Positions 53,649 through 63,265 of a stretch of 64,000 nt of DNA are shown piece by piece. The notes beneath the pieces were generated by a model. It did not search any database and had not been told where the DNA came from. It was given only the letters and a program-made list of their open reading frames with translations. This DNA is from Bog-473 sp963730785 (GTDB lineage Bacteria > Actinomycetota > Acidimicrobiia > Acidimicrobiales > RAAP-2): positions 208,526 to 272,525 of the forward strand of contig CAVSTF010000003.1 in assembly GCA_963730785.1 (NCBI GenBank). Direction: 5' to 3'. Every line of letters begins with the position of its first letter. Within the stretch, counting starts at the first letter, position 1. The position numbers and the translations under genes are program-made.

Positions 53649-54485
53649 CGACCGAGACCCCGACCTCAACCCAACGGATGTCGCCCTCGGTGGCGCTGCG
53701 CATCACCCCGTTCGCCCTCCTCGGGGGGCGCCACGCCGTGCGGGTGCTGGAGCGCAACCTCTTGGTCTACCGGCGCTCGTGGATCTTCATCATTTCCGGC
53801 TTCTTCGAACCGCTCTTCTACCTGCTGTCCATCGGCATCGGGCCTCAGCCACCTGGTAGGCCCCATCCCGGTGAGCGGCCGGTTGGTGGCCTACACGGCC
53901 TTCGTGGCGCCGGGACTGCTGGCCTCCTCGGCCATGAACGGCGCCATGATCGACTCGACCTTCCTGGTCTTCATGAAACTCAAGGTGTCCAAGACCTATG
54001 ACGCCATGCTGGCCACGCCGCTCGGCGTGGGGGACGTGGCCCTGGGGGAGCTGAGCTGGTGCGTGCTGCGGGGGTCGCTGTACTCGGCGTCCTTCCTGGT
54101 CATCATGTCGATCCTGGGCTACGTGGTGTCGCCCTGGGCCATCCTGTGCTGGCCCTGTGCCGTCATGATCAGCATCGCCTTCGCCTCGGCCGGTATGGCC
54201 GGCACCACCTACATGCGCTCCTGGCAGGACTTCGACATGGTGTCGTTGGCCTTCATCCCGCTCTTCCTTTTTTCCGCCACCTTCTACCCACTCACCGTGT
54301 TCCCGGGCTGGCTACAGGCGGTCGTGCGCTGCACCCCGCTCTACCAAGGGGTGGCGCTGGTCCGGGCCACTGACTTGGGCCTTTTCTACTGGGCCCTGTT
54401 GGGTCACCTGGCCTATTTGGCCGTCATGGCGATCGGTGGCACCATCATCACCCGACGCCGCCTAGGGCGGCTCCTGCTCCCTTGA
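53645..54485 (+). CDS. ABC-2 type permease 2, one frame break
   Basis: About 279 residues after bridging a single-base break near 53,843. GTG at 53645 overlaps permease 1. The N-terminal part has VLERNLLVYRRSWIFIISGFFEPLFYLLSIGIG, the part after the break FVAPGLLASSAMNGAMIDSTF and FSATFYPLTVFPGWLQAVVRCTPLYQGVALVR, homologous in pattern to permease 1. The two permeases probably form a heterodimer. Confidence 0.83.
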
Positions 54486-54534
54486 TCATGGGTGGGAGCG
54501 GGCCAGTACCCTACGAGCCGGAGGTCGCGACGAC

Positions 54535-55116
54535 ATGAACATTGTGGTGAGCAATATCAAGGGCGGGGTGGGCAAGACGACCACCGCCATGTACCTGGCC
54601 GGCGTGGCCGGGCTCCGGTCCAAGACGCCCGTCTACCTGGTCGATTCCGATCCCCAGGGCTCGACGGCCGAGTGGTTCGACACCGATCCCATTGAGAACG
54701 TCGAGCTCATTGAGGGCCCCTCGGTGCGCACGGTGTCCAAAGCCATGGACCGGTCCGACGGCATGGTCGTGGTGGACACGGCTGCCGGGGACAGCCCCAT
54801 TGTGCGGGCTGCGCTGGCCCGGGCCGATGTGGTGGTCATCCCCACCCGAGCCGGTGGGGTGGAGCCGAACCGGGTGGTGTCGACGCTGGAAATGACCCCG
54901 TCGAACGTGCCGGCCGGGGTGGTCATCTGTTCCGCTCGACTGGGCACCAATGACCTGGAAGCCACCGTGGAGTGGTGGACCGAGCTTGAGGTGCCCATTT
55001 GGGGGATCATTCCCGAGCGGGTAGCCATAGCCGCCGGACCCTCGGGCCGGCTCTCCTCGGAAGGTCTCGACCTCTACGGCAAGATCTACAAGAAGGCCAC
55101 GGCCAAGGGTCGCTGA
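54535..55116 (+). CDS. ParA/MinD-like P-loop ATPase
   Basis: 193 residues. The deviant Walker A is NIKGGVGKTTTAMYLA (near 7), with VDSDPQGS (near 41) and VVVDTAAG (Walker B, near 78). Short like orphan ParA proteins; no parB or centromere-like repeats are seen. Follows the exporter genes by 49 bases. It may position a cargo rather than a chromosome. Confidence 0.83.
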   Translation: MNIVVSNIKGGVGKTTTAMYLAGVAGLRSKTPVYLVDSDPQGSTAEWFDTDPIENVELIEGPSVRTVSKAMDRSDGMVVVDTAAGDSPIVRAALARADVVVIPTRAGGVEPNRVVSTLEMTPSNVPAGVVICSARLGTNDLEATVEWWTELEVPIWGIIPERVAIAAGPSGRLSSEGLDLYGKIYKKATAKGR

Positions 55117-55123
55117 TCGGGGC

Positions 55124-56075
55124 TTACTTGATCGGGGGGCGCTCCATCGCTTCGGCAGAGAAACGGCTCTCCGACCAGGATGTGGCGCTTTTGCCGTGCA
55201 GTTGGCCGATGAGTTCGGACAGGAACCACCGGCGTACGGCCACGCTGGTCGTGGTGGCCGGCAGGGACAGCAGATGGGTCGAGAGGCCGAATTCGTCGGC
55301 CTCGTCCAGCATGGCGTCGTAGAACTCGCAGGCCAGGACGGCCGTCTGGGGCAGCTCGAGCCGCCAGTCGTAGGTGGATCGGCCCCGATCGACCGCGTCC
55401 TGCCACTCCTCCTCCATCCCGGGCCCGAATCCGGCGAATCGGTTGCCGATTTCGGCGAGCAGCACCGACAGGCGTTCGGGGAGGGGGGACGGGAGATTGC
55501 CGGTGGCTTCGGCATGTTCCTTCATGAGCCGCATCTCGCGGAACAGTCCCTCGTATTCCTCGCTGGCCTTTTGCAACAGTTCGACCGGTATCCCGATGAG
55601 GTTGACCACCACGATCGGTGCATCCTCCACCGGGGCGTGGAGTTCGGGCTGCACGAAGCGGGTGAGATCGAAGCGGAAGTTGCCGTCCGAGACCTCATCG
55701 GGCACCACCGAGTAGTCCACCGGCAGCTCGAACCAGACGATTTTGCCGCCGGCCACCAACTGCACACCCCACTCGGAGGCCAGGGTGTCGAAGAGCGTGA
55801 GGCCCCGACCGGTGGCCGCATCGGCTCCGTAATCCTTGACGCCGGGGCAGCGATGGATTGCCATCAGCCACATCGACCCTGATGCGGTCGAACATCATGT
55901 GGAGGGTCACGCTGAGGGGGGTGCCGGCATGCAGCACGGCATTGGTCACCAGTTCCGACGTCAACAGGGCGGCACAGTCGGCCACTTCGGCCGGGACGTC
56001 GCGGAGATGGGCTTTTATCCAGTGTCGGGCCATGGGGGTACTGGCCACCACCGGTTCGAGCCGCAAGATCGACAT
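55124..56075 (-). CDS. ATP-binding regulator (HATPase_c, RsbW-like) with C-terminal extension, one frame break
   Basis: About 317 residues when a break near 55,853 is bridged. The N-terminal HATPase has TSELVTNAVLHAG (N-box) and then GRGLTLFDTLASEWG (G-box) across the break, the Bergerat pattern of anti-sigma kinases. A helical C-terminal extension of about 170 residues (RFVQPELHAPVEDAPI onward) is not familiar to me and is unusual for the family. Its start lies 13 bases after the PP2C stop, so the two are one unit. Confidence 0.72.
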
Positions 56076-56088
56076 TCCGTCTCGTCTC

Positions 56089-58787
56089 TTACCCAGCGGA
56101 GGACGATTCTGTACCGTCCGCCTCAATGCCGGCGTAGCTGAGGGCCAGCACGACGACATCGTCGGCTGACTCATCCTCACTCAACGCATTGGCCAACGCC
56201 GCCGCCGGCTGGCCCGGCCACCCCTGTTTGGCTACGGCCATCGCCTCCTGGGTCAGACGTTCCATGCCGACGGAGATGAGTTCGCCACGCCGCTCAATCA
56301 GGCCGTCGGAATACATGACCAGGGTGTCACCAGGGCTCAAGGTGATGTCGAGGGCCGGGCGGGGTGGACTGCCCAGGCCGGCGGCGATGAGCAGAGAGCT
56401 CCGGGCGGTGCAATAGGACGTCGATCCGTCGGCCGCCACAATCAGGGGCGGCGGGTGGCCGGCGTTGGCCAGCTGGATTGAACCCGTCTTCGGATTGATG
56501 ACGCCGACCACCACGGTGACCACCCGGTCCTCGACCAGGGAATCGAACAGGCGGTCGAGCGAGGTCAGGATTTCGGACGGATGTTGTTGCGTCACCGCGT
56601 AGGCCCGGATGGCGCTGCGCACCTGACCCATGAGCGCGGCCGCCGGGGCACCCTTGCCCATGACGTCGCCCACGCTGAAGATGACGTGTTCGGCATCGAG
56701 CTGGAAGACGTCGTACCAGTCGCCGCCGACGTAGGTCCCGGCCGCGCCGGCCCGGTATTCGGCATCGAAACGGAGGCCTTCGACCGTGGGCAGGAAGTCG
56801 GGCAGCACTGCCCGCTGGAGCACCTCGGCCACCACGTGTTCGCGCTGGAACCGGGTGGCGTTGGAGAGGGCCACGCCGGTGCGGCTGGCCACTTCGGTGG
56901 CCAGCGAGACATCGTCGGTCTCGAACTGCCGTCCCGGTCCGTCGACGAAGGTCATGACGCCGATGACCTCGCCGTTGGCCAGCAGCGGGATGGCGAGAGC
57001 GGTGGCATCGCGTCGCCCGACGACGTCGAAGTGGGTGGATGAGGTCGGCGCCAGTTGGGCCCGGCCGGTCCGGTAGGCGATGGCGGCCGGGCGTGTCGCT
57101 GTCGAACGGGGTCTCGTCCGGCCCAATGAGTTCGAACGAGTCGATCTCGTCCAGATTCCCGGCCACCTGGACATCGAGCCGTTGCAGGCCGTTCTCGCCG
57201 GGTACCTGCACCATGCAGGCGTCGGCCAACCGACCGACCACCAGGGACATGGTGCGCTCGATCACCATGCTCGGGTCGAGGCTTGAGCCCAGCAGCGTCG
57301 TGACCTCAGACAGCAGCGACAACCGCTCGCGACTCGACTCGGCGTCGCGCAGGGCCTGGCGTTCCTGCTCGAACAACTGGGCCCGCTCCAGCGCTTGCGC
57401 CGTGAGGCCGGCCAAGGTGGAGAGGAAGCGCAGCTCGACCTCGGCCGGCTCGGGCTGCGACATGAAGGCCAGGACCAGCACCCCGAGTGGCCCGACGCTG
57501 CCGTTCAAGGGCTCGGCAATGATGGTGACCGGTTGGTCGAGATCGCCCACGACTCTCGGCACCACCTCATAGGAGAGGTCATCGTCGACGAACTCGGCGG
57601 CGCCCAACGTGGTGGTGACCGTTCGGCCCTGGGCGAAGGCGGCCCCCGATGGCGTGCGCTCAACCGGTACTTCGCCCCTGGCCAGCAGCGGAGGATGGCC
57701 ACTGCTGGCCAGGCAGAGCAGCGTGCGCTCACCAACCACGGGCACCCGGAAAGCGGCCGATTGGGCACCGAGGGCACGACGGCTGCTGGCGATGGCGGCC
57801 CGAGCCACATCGCCGGGAGTGGTGGCCGCCGCCAGGGCCGAGCTGAGGTGATGCAGGTGTTGCATGCGTTCGAGGTTGTTGAACTCAATCAAGGTCAGGC
57901 GGGCACGCTCGATGGCCTGGGCGGCCGCTCCGGCAATGGTGAAGAGGAAGCTCTTGTCGGCTTTCGACACCGAACGTGGCTTGACCCAATGGACGACGAG
58001 GGCGCCCACGGCCCGATCCGAGACGACCAGCGGGATCACGGCCAGGGCATTGAATCGGTCCGAATCCAGGGCCTCGGCCATGGCCGGCCAGTCGCGCCGG
58101 AGCTCGGTGATCGATTGGGCGAACAGCGCGACGTGTTGGCGCAGGACATCGCCAATGGCACCATCGGGATCCATGGCAAACAGGACGCCATCGTCGGGTT
58201 CGTCGGCGTCGTAGCCGAACCGGGTGTGCACGGTGAGGACGCCCCGGTCATTGGTGGTGGCGAAGGTGGCGGCATCGACATGGAGTTCGTCGCGCAGGGC
58301 GCTGAAGACGGCCTCGGCCACCTGGCCCGGGTCGGCCGCCGTGGTCAGGGCGCGGGCCATGGCCTGCATCCGCTGGGCCGTCTCGGCGGCGACCCGCCGC
58401 CGGCGCTCGTCCCGGGTCTCGGTGCGGGCGGACACCAGTTGTCGGCTGCGCTGCGTCCGTAGATGCGCCATCCAAATGGCCACACCCGGAACTCACCACC
58501 AGGGTCAGGACGCGCAGGATGTGATTGAGCTGGCCGTAGGCGCGCGGTGGTGTGCTGAGGATGAGGGCGAACACGGTGGCGTACAGGCCGACCATGGCCG
58601 TGCGCCGAGATCCCGAGAAGCCGGCGACGATGAATGGGCCAACGGCCAGCAACCCAATCAGGCCGAACTTGCCCCCGAAGATGGCATCGATCACGGCCAC
58701 GACTGACACCCAGAGCACGCCGAACCAGGTGGCCCACGTCTCGCTGCGGTCGCGGGGCACGACAGGATCGATCGGGGTGGCGTCCAT
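56089..58787 (-). CDS. PP2C-type (SpoIIE/RsbU) phosphatase with membrane and GAF domains, two frame breaks
   Basis: About 900 residues if breaks near 58,482 and 57,100 are bridged. The start is uncertain (ATG 58787 chosen). Order: three or four membrane segments (ATWFGVLWVSVVAVIDAIFG onward), a coiled linker, two or three GAF domains (about 130-560) and the PP2C phosphatase (GGDWYDVF, GDVMGKGAPAA, NAGHPPPL, SDGLIERR, DDVVVLAL). It would dephosphorylate the STAS antagonist in response to an input sensed by the membrane or GAF part. Confidence 0.82.
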
Positions 58788-58915
58788 GTCGGATTCGGGC
58801 AAGTCGATTTCCCTCCACCCGACCTTGCGGTCGGGGATGTCGGTCCCGGTCCAGGCTATTGCGTTGCAGGACGTCACGCCAATGGAGCTCAGCGCATCGG
58901 GGTTTCACCACGGAT

Positions 58916-58940
58916 GTTTAGATTCCTAAGAATGGGCAAT
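58916..58940 (+). promoter_or_regulatory. SigB/SigF-type promoter candidate
   Basis: GTTTA (58916-58920) and GGGCAAT (58934-58940), with 14 bases between GTTT and GGG, match the actinobacterial SigF/SigB consensus GTTT-N14/16-GGGTAT closely. It lies 70 bases upstream of the STAS gene, in the forward direction of the stress genes, suggesting the sigma factor drives its own operon. Confidence 0.55.
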
Positions 58941-59010
58941 AGGTGCTAGGCCAATGCCGATTGCAGGTCGGAGGCGCACCAGCGCGGGATAACCAGAGAG
59001 ACGGGGAATC

Positions 59011-59352
59011 GTGGAGCAGGCTTTTTCCATTGAGAAACGAATCGAAAACGGCACGCCGGTCGTTACCGTTGAAGGCGAGATCGACGTGGCGACGGCGCCC
59101 CAGTTACGCGAGTGCCTCCATGAGGTGATCGCCGAGGGCAATGCCACGGTGATTCTGGACCTCTTGCCGGTCACCTTCCTTGATTCGACCGCACTGGGCG
59201 TCCTGGTGGGCGCCCTCAAGCGTTGCCGCGAACTCGGGGGCGAACTCCACGTCGTCGTGTCCGATCCCCGCATCATGAAGATCTTCGAAATCACCGGGTC
59301 TGACCAATGTGTTCCCCATCGTCGACTCTCTGACTCGGTTGGGGTCCAGTGA
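59011..59352 (+). CDS. STAS-domain anti-sigma factor antagonist (RsbV-like), C-terminus frame-shifted
   Basis: The GTG frame gives 113 residues. The STAS fold is intact: GTPVVTVEGEIDVATAPQLRECL and the phospho-Ser segment FLDSTALGVLVGALK (Ser near 54). A base change near 59,302 diverts the last helix; the other frame reads ITGLTNVFPIVDSLTRLGSSE, which is the expected end. A GTGA joint with a following GTG lies at 59,349. Dephosphorylated STAS protein binds the anti-sigma kinase and frees the sigma factor. Confidence 0.8.
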   Translation: MEQAFSIEKRIENGTPVVTVEGEIDVATAPQLRECLHEVIAEGNATVILDLLPVTFLDSTALGVLVGALKRCRELGGELHVVVSDPRIMKIFEITGSDQCVPHRRLSDSVGVQ

Positions 59353-59367
59353 GCGCCGAATTCGTCA

Positions 59368-59788
59368 GTGCTCGAGGTCCTGGAGGCGGGCGACCGTGTC
59401 CAGTTGGTGTTCCCGGCCCGCGGCGACCTGGTCGTCTTGGCCCGTCTGGTCACGTCGGCCATTTCTGCTCGGGCCGGATTCGACATCGAAGATCTGGAGG
59501 ACCTGCGATTGGCCGTCGGGCGAGCTGTGCCTCCTGGCCATTCAGGGCAGCGACGCCAAGCACGGTGACCTCAGTCTTGATTTCGTGGTCTCGCCCGATG
59601 CCATCGACATCTCGTGCTCACTGGTCGGTGCTGCCCCGGCCGCTTCGAACGAGTCGGCCGAGGGGGTCGAGGCGGATCAATTGAGCGAGCAGATTTTGGC
59701 CGCCCTGGTTGATGAACACGGGCGCACTCAGGCAGGACGGGTCAGCACGGCCTGGCTCCGCAAGCGGCGAAAGGGGCCCTTGGCGTGA
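59368..59788 (+). CDS. Anti-sigma factor kinase-like protein (RsbW-like), frame broken
   Basis: About 140 residues after bridging a break near 59,520: VLEVLEAGDRVQLVFPARGDLVVLARLVTSAISARAGFDIEDLEDLRLAVG then ELCLLAIQGSDAKHGDLSLDF. The N-box Glu segment and the acidic D-x-E-D helix fit RsbW, but the GHG box is not clear. The start is uncertain: a GTG at 59349 in another frame overlaps the STAS stop and would need one more base. The stop overlaps the sigma-factor start by GTGA. Confidence 0.62.
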
Positions 59789-60618
59789 CGGGGCGCGGGG
59801 AAGACGCACCCGCGCTGATGTCGGACTTGGCCGAGGAGGACGTGGACGTGAGCGTCCGCACTCCTCTCACCGGTGCGGCGCGGGACGCCATGATCACGGA
59901 CAATCTCGGTCTGGCCCATCAGCTCGCCCGACGATTCCAGCACCGCGGGGAGACACTGGACGACCTGGTGCAGGTCGCCTCGGTCGCCTTGGTCAAGTCG
60001 GTCGACCGTTTTGACCCCGAGCGCGGGGTGGAATTCGCCGCCTTCGCCACCCGCACCATCATCGGTGAGCTCAAGCGCCATTTTCGTGACAAGGGTTGGG
60101 CCGTCAGGGCCAGCCGCCGAGTGCAGGAGCTGTACCTCGAACTTGGGCACGCCACCTCCACGCTGGTGCAGGAGTTGGGCCGGAGCCCCACCGTGGCCGA
60201 GTTGGCGCGGGCAACCGGGGCCAGTGAGGAATCGGTGCTCGAGGCCATCGAAGCCGGACAGGGTTACCGGGCTTCGTCCATTGATGCGGCCGACGACGAG
60301 GATCATCCCCTGTCGTCGCGGCTGGGCGAAATGGATCGCCACTTCGATTCGGTCGAGGACCGCGCGCTGTTGGCGCCGGCCTTTGAGTCGCTGGCTCCCC
60401 GCGAGCGCGCCATCCTGCGGATGCGCTTCATTGAGGGCCTCACCCAATCCGAGATCGCGGTGGCGGTCGGGGTCAGCCAAATGCACGTGTCCCGCCTGCT
60501 GGCGTCCAGCCTGGAGCAACTTCGTCGGCAGATTGAGGTGCCGGTCATCCGAATAACGAATTCCTGCTCGCGCAGGGCTCGGTCACGCTCTATCACGTCG
60601 ATTTTCATCGTCAGTTAA
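59785..60618 (+). CDS. Alternative sigma factor, SigB/SigF/WhiG group
   Basis: 277 residues. Region 2: LDDLVQVASVALVKSVDRFDPERGVEFAAFATRTIIGELKRHFRDK; region 3 VQELYLELGHATSTLVQELGR; region 4 LTQSEIAVAVGVSQMHVSRLL. Order and spacing after STAS and RsbW-like genes are those of the SigB/SigF module. The last 30 residues look odd; a one-base shift near 60,560 would give an alternative end at about 60,650, so the C-terminus is uncertain. It controls general stress, or spore or filament development, in relatives. Confidence 0.86.
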   Translation: MTGRGEDAPALMSDLAEEDVDVSVRTPLTGAARDAMITDNLGLAHQLARRFQHRGETLDDLVQVASVALVKSVDRFDPERGVEFAAFATRTIIGELKRHFRDKGWAVRASRRVQELYLELGHATSTLVQELGRSPTVAELARATGASEESVLEAIEAGQGYRASSIDAADDEDHPLSSRLGEMDRHFDSVEDRALLAPAFESLAPRERAILRMRFIEGLTQSEIAVAVGVSQMHVSRLLASSLEQLRRQIEVPVIRITNSCSRRARSRSITSIFIVS

Positions 60619-60708
60619 CTGGATTCGGTGGTGATCTCGAAGATTGGTGAGGCAAATTCGACGTCAGTTCGATATGGTGCCCGCCAAGCACCGGCCGAAA
60701 GGATCGTC

Positions 60709-61462
60709 ATGGCGGATCTGGCTGTTCCCGTTACGGATGCACCCGTAGGAGAAAAGGGGCTCAAGGACTGGCGCCCTCGGACTCATCTCGTCGGTGGTGG
60801 TCGGCGTGGCCTCAACGGCGCCGGCCTACAGCCTGGCGGCGACCCTGGGTTTTGTCGTCATCGCCATCAACGGGCTCCAGGCCCCGATCATCACGATTTT
60901 GGCCTTCGTCCCCATGCTGTTCATCTCCTACGGGTACAAGGAAATGAACTACGCCGACCCGGACTGCGGCACCACCTTCACCTGGGCCACCAGGGCCTTC
61001 GGACCCAAGACCGGTTGGATGGGCGGCTGGGGCATCGTGGCGGCCGACCTCTTGGTCATGGCCAGCCTGGCCCAGGTGGCCGGCCAGTACGTCTTCCTCC
61101 TCTTCAACACCAACGGCATCGGCGGGAACTCGAGCAGCGGCTGGGTGCTGCTGGTCGGGGTGGCTCTGGATCGTCGTGATGACGGCCATCTGTTACGTGG
61201 GCATTGAGATCTCGGCCAACTTCCAGAAGGCCCTGCTCGGGATTGAGTTGACCATGCTGCTGGTCCTGTCGATCTGGGCCTTGGTCAAGGTGGGCAACGG
61301 CACGGCTCCCGATCGGCCACCTCACGCCCAGCCGTCCTGGTTCAATCCGTTCCATCATTTCTCGCCACTCGGGTTCATGGCCGGGTTCACCTTCATGCTC
61401 TTCATCTATCTGGGGTTGGGATACCGCCGTGTCGGTCAACGAGGAGACGAAGGACTCCTGCC
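60709..61462 (+). CDS. Amino-acid/polyamine permease (APC family), truncated by the junction, frame broken
   Basis: The ATG at 60709 follows AAAGGAT. Breaks near 60,765, 61,165 and 61,410 interrupt it. Pieces in the right order: SSVVVGVASTAPAYSLAATLGF, FVPMLFISYGYKEMNYADPDCGTTFTWATRAFGPKTGWMGGWG, ICYVGIEISANFQKALLGIELTML, and WGWDTAVSVNEETKDS, all APC hallmarks. After the last the homology stops dead at about 61,460 and unrelated sequence follows; half the permease is missing. Confidence 0.8.
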
Positions 61463-61480
61463 CGCCAACCGGAACCGCGC
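61445..61480. other. Chimeric junction between two different genomes
   Basis: Left of about 61,460 the sequence encodes an APC permease in the style of the rest of the window; right of it, on the other strand, lies the C-terminus of a different protein (HYEALARFRL) in richer-GC DNA. No integrase, repeat or attachment site is visible. A join made in assembly is the simplest account. Confidence 0.75.
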
Positions 61481-62199
61481 CAACGCCTCGTAATGCGGCC
61501 GCGCCTGGTCGGCGATCCGCAGGTCGTCGGTCAGGGGCGGCGCGGGCCCGCGCGCCGGCGCCGCGAAGCCGGTGGAGCGCTCCACGGCCTCGTACCAGGC
61601 CGGCGCCCAGACGCCGTCGCTGGCGCGCGGGCCGGCGGGCCAGGCCAGCATCTCGTCGCGGAACGGGATGCCCAGCGCGGCGCACAGCGCGCTCAGCGTC
61701 GCCGCGCGGATCGGCGAGCACGTCGGCGCCGTCGATCACCGGCGGCGCGTGGCCCAGGCGGTCGGCCTCGCGATCGAACAGCTCGCGCTGGCGCACGACG
61801 CCGATGTCGTCCAGCGTCACCTCGGCGCGCTTCTGCGACGTAGGAGGCCAGCACCTCGTCCGGGGCGCGGATCAGGAAGGCGTTGCGGCAGGCGCGCCAT
61901 CCAGTCGAGGCCGAAGTCCGGCAGCATGTGGTGGGTCATGTGCTTCTGGTAGAAGACCGGCGCGGCCGTCCGGCACCGGGCCCAGGATGCTCGCGCCACC
62001 GTCGCGCCAGTCCGTGCGGCTGCGAGGCCAGCACCTCGTCGCGCATCGGATGATCGAGGCCGGTCGCGGCCAGATAGGCGGCGTAGAACGGCTCGTCGAC
62101 CACGGCGCGTGTCGGGCCGGTTCTCGAACGACGCGCATCATCGCCGTGGAGATGTTGCGCGGCCCCGACCACATGGCGATGCGCGACGGGCTCGGTCAC
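61462..62199 (-). CDS. Sulfotransferase-family-like protein, heavily frame-broken, 3' end lost at junction
   Basis: Fragments in several frames reassemble to MWSGPRNISTAMMR, VVDEPFYAAYLAATGLDHP, ILGPVPDG, FYQKHMTHHMLPDFGLDWMA, VTLDDIGVVRQRELFDREADRLGHAPPVIDGADVLADP and ADQARPHYEALARF. The opening W-S-G-P-R-N-I-S-T is the PAPS-loop-like motif of a proteobacterial sulfotransferase-like family. The GTG at 62199 overlaps the aminotransferase stop (GTGA). Indels occur about every 50-100 bases. Confidence 0.6.
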
Positions 62200-63129
62200 G
62201 CCATGCGCCGCGCGTCGGCGTCCTTCAGCGCCTCGTAGAGCGCCCGCAGCCGCGTGCGTCACCGGCCCCGGCAGGGCGGCCGGCAGGACGTGGCCGTCGA
62301 TCTCGCGCACCGGCGTCAGGCCGCCGAAGGTGCCGGTGACGAAGGCCTCGTCGGCGCGCGTGCAGCGTCGTCCAGCGGGAAGTCGCCCAGCTCGATCGGG
62401 ATGCCGTTGGCCGCGGCAGAGCGCGATGACATTGGCCGCGGGTGACGCCGTTGAAGCAGAACTCGCCGGTGGAGGTGCGCACCCGCCCGTCCCTGCACCC
62501 AGAAGAAGTTGGTGGCGTTGCAGCTGGAGACGTGGCCGTGCGGGTCGAGCATCAGCGCCTCGTCGGCGCCGGCCTCGATCGCCTCCAGCAGGGCGCGTGA
62601 TCAGGTTCAGCCGGCTGTGCGAGTTCAGCCGCATGTCGAACATCTCCGCCGGCGTGCAGCGGATCGACGACGGTGGCGAGCGACAGGCCGCTGCGTGACG
62701 ATGTCCGGCGGCGGCGTCCTTGTACTCGGCGGTGATCACGATGGTCGGCTTGCCCAGCGCAGTTGCGCGGGTCCTGGTTGGCCGCCGTCTTCTCGCCGCG
62801 GGTGACCATCAGGCGCAGGTGGGCGCCGTCGCTCCATGCCGTTGGCGCGCCAGCGGTGCGCCGGAGCTCCGCGGTCAGCGCCTCGCGCGTCAGGCCGATG
62901 TCGAGCTCGATCTGGCCAGCGCCCGCGATAGAGCCGGTCCAGATGCGTCGTCCAGGAACAGCAGCGCGCCCTTGTGCAGGCGCAGGCCCTCCCAGACGCC
63001 GTCGCCCAGCACGAAGCCGGCGTCGAAGACCGACACCTTGGCCTCGGCGCGCGGCACCAGGGCGCCGTTCAGATAGATCAGCAGGTCCGCGTTGCGCGGA
63101 TCGGCGGCGAAATCCTGGCTTCCGGCCAT
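62196..63129 (-). CDS. Class IV PLP aminotransferase (branched-chain/D-amino-acid type), heavily frame-broken
   Basis: The intact start reads DLLIYLNGALVPRAEAKVSVFDAGFVLGDGVWEGLRLHKG, the class IV opening. Later fragments include LRLMVTRGEKT, TPAEMFDMRLNSHSRLNLI, EALMLDPHGHVSSCNATNFFWV, GEFCFNGVTRG and DEAFVTGTFGGLTPV, the rest of the fold. It converts branched-chain or D-amino acids to keto acids. Many indels; overlaps the sulfotransferase-like start. Confidence 0.68.
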
Positions 63130-63265
63130 GGGGCGTTCTAAGGGCGGAAGGCCCCGGCGCTAGCTCCGCCGGCTCCTTGAGCTAGCCCGGACGCCCAGGG
63201 CAGAACGGGCGCCGATGAGCATCAAGGACGCAGCCCTCCGCGACGCGCTGAAGGGCGCTTGACCA

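Noticed and set aside
57395..58462. 355-residue forward frame rich in Gly, Gln and Arg
   Set aside because: Shadow of the PP2C/GAF gene, which is conserved on the other strand.
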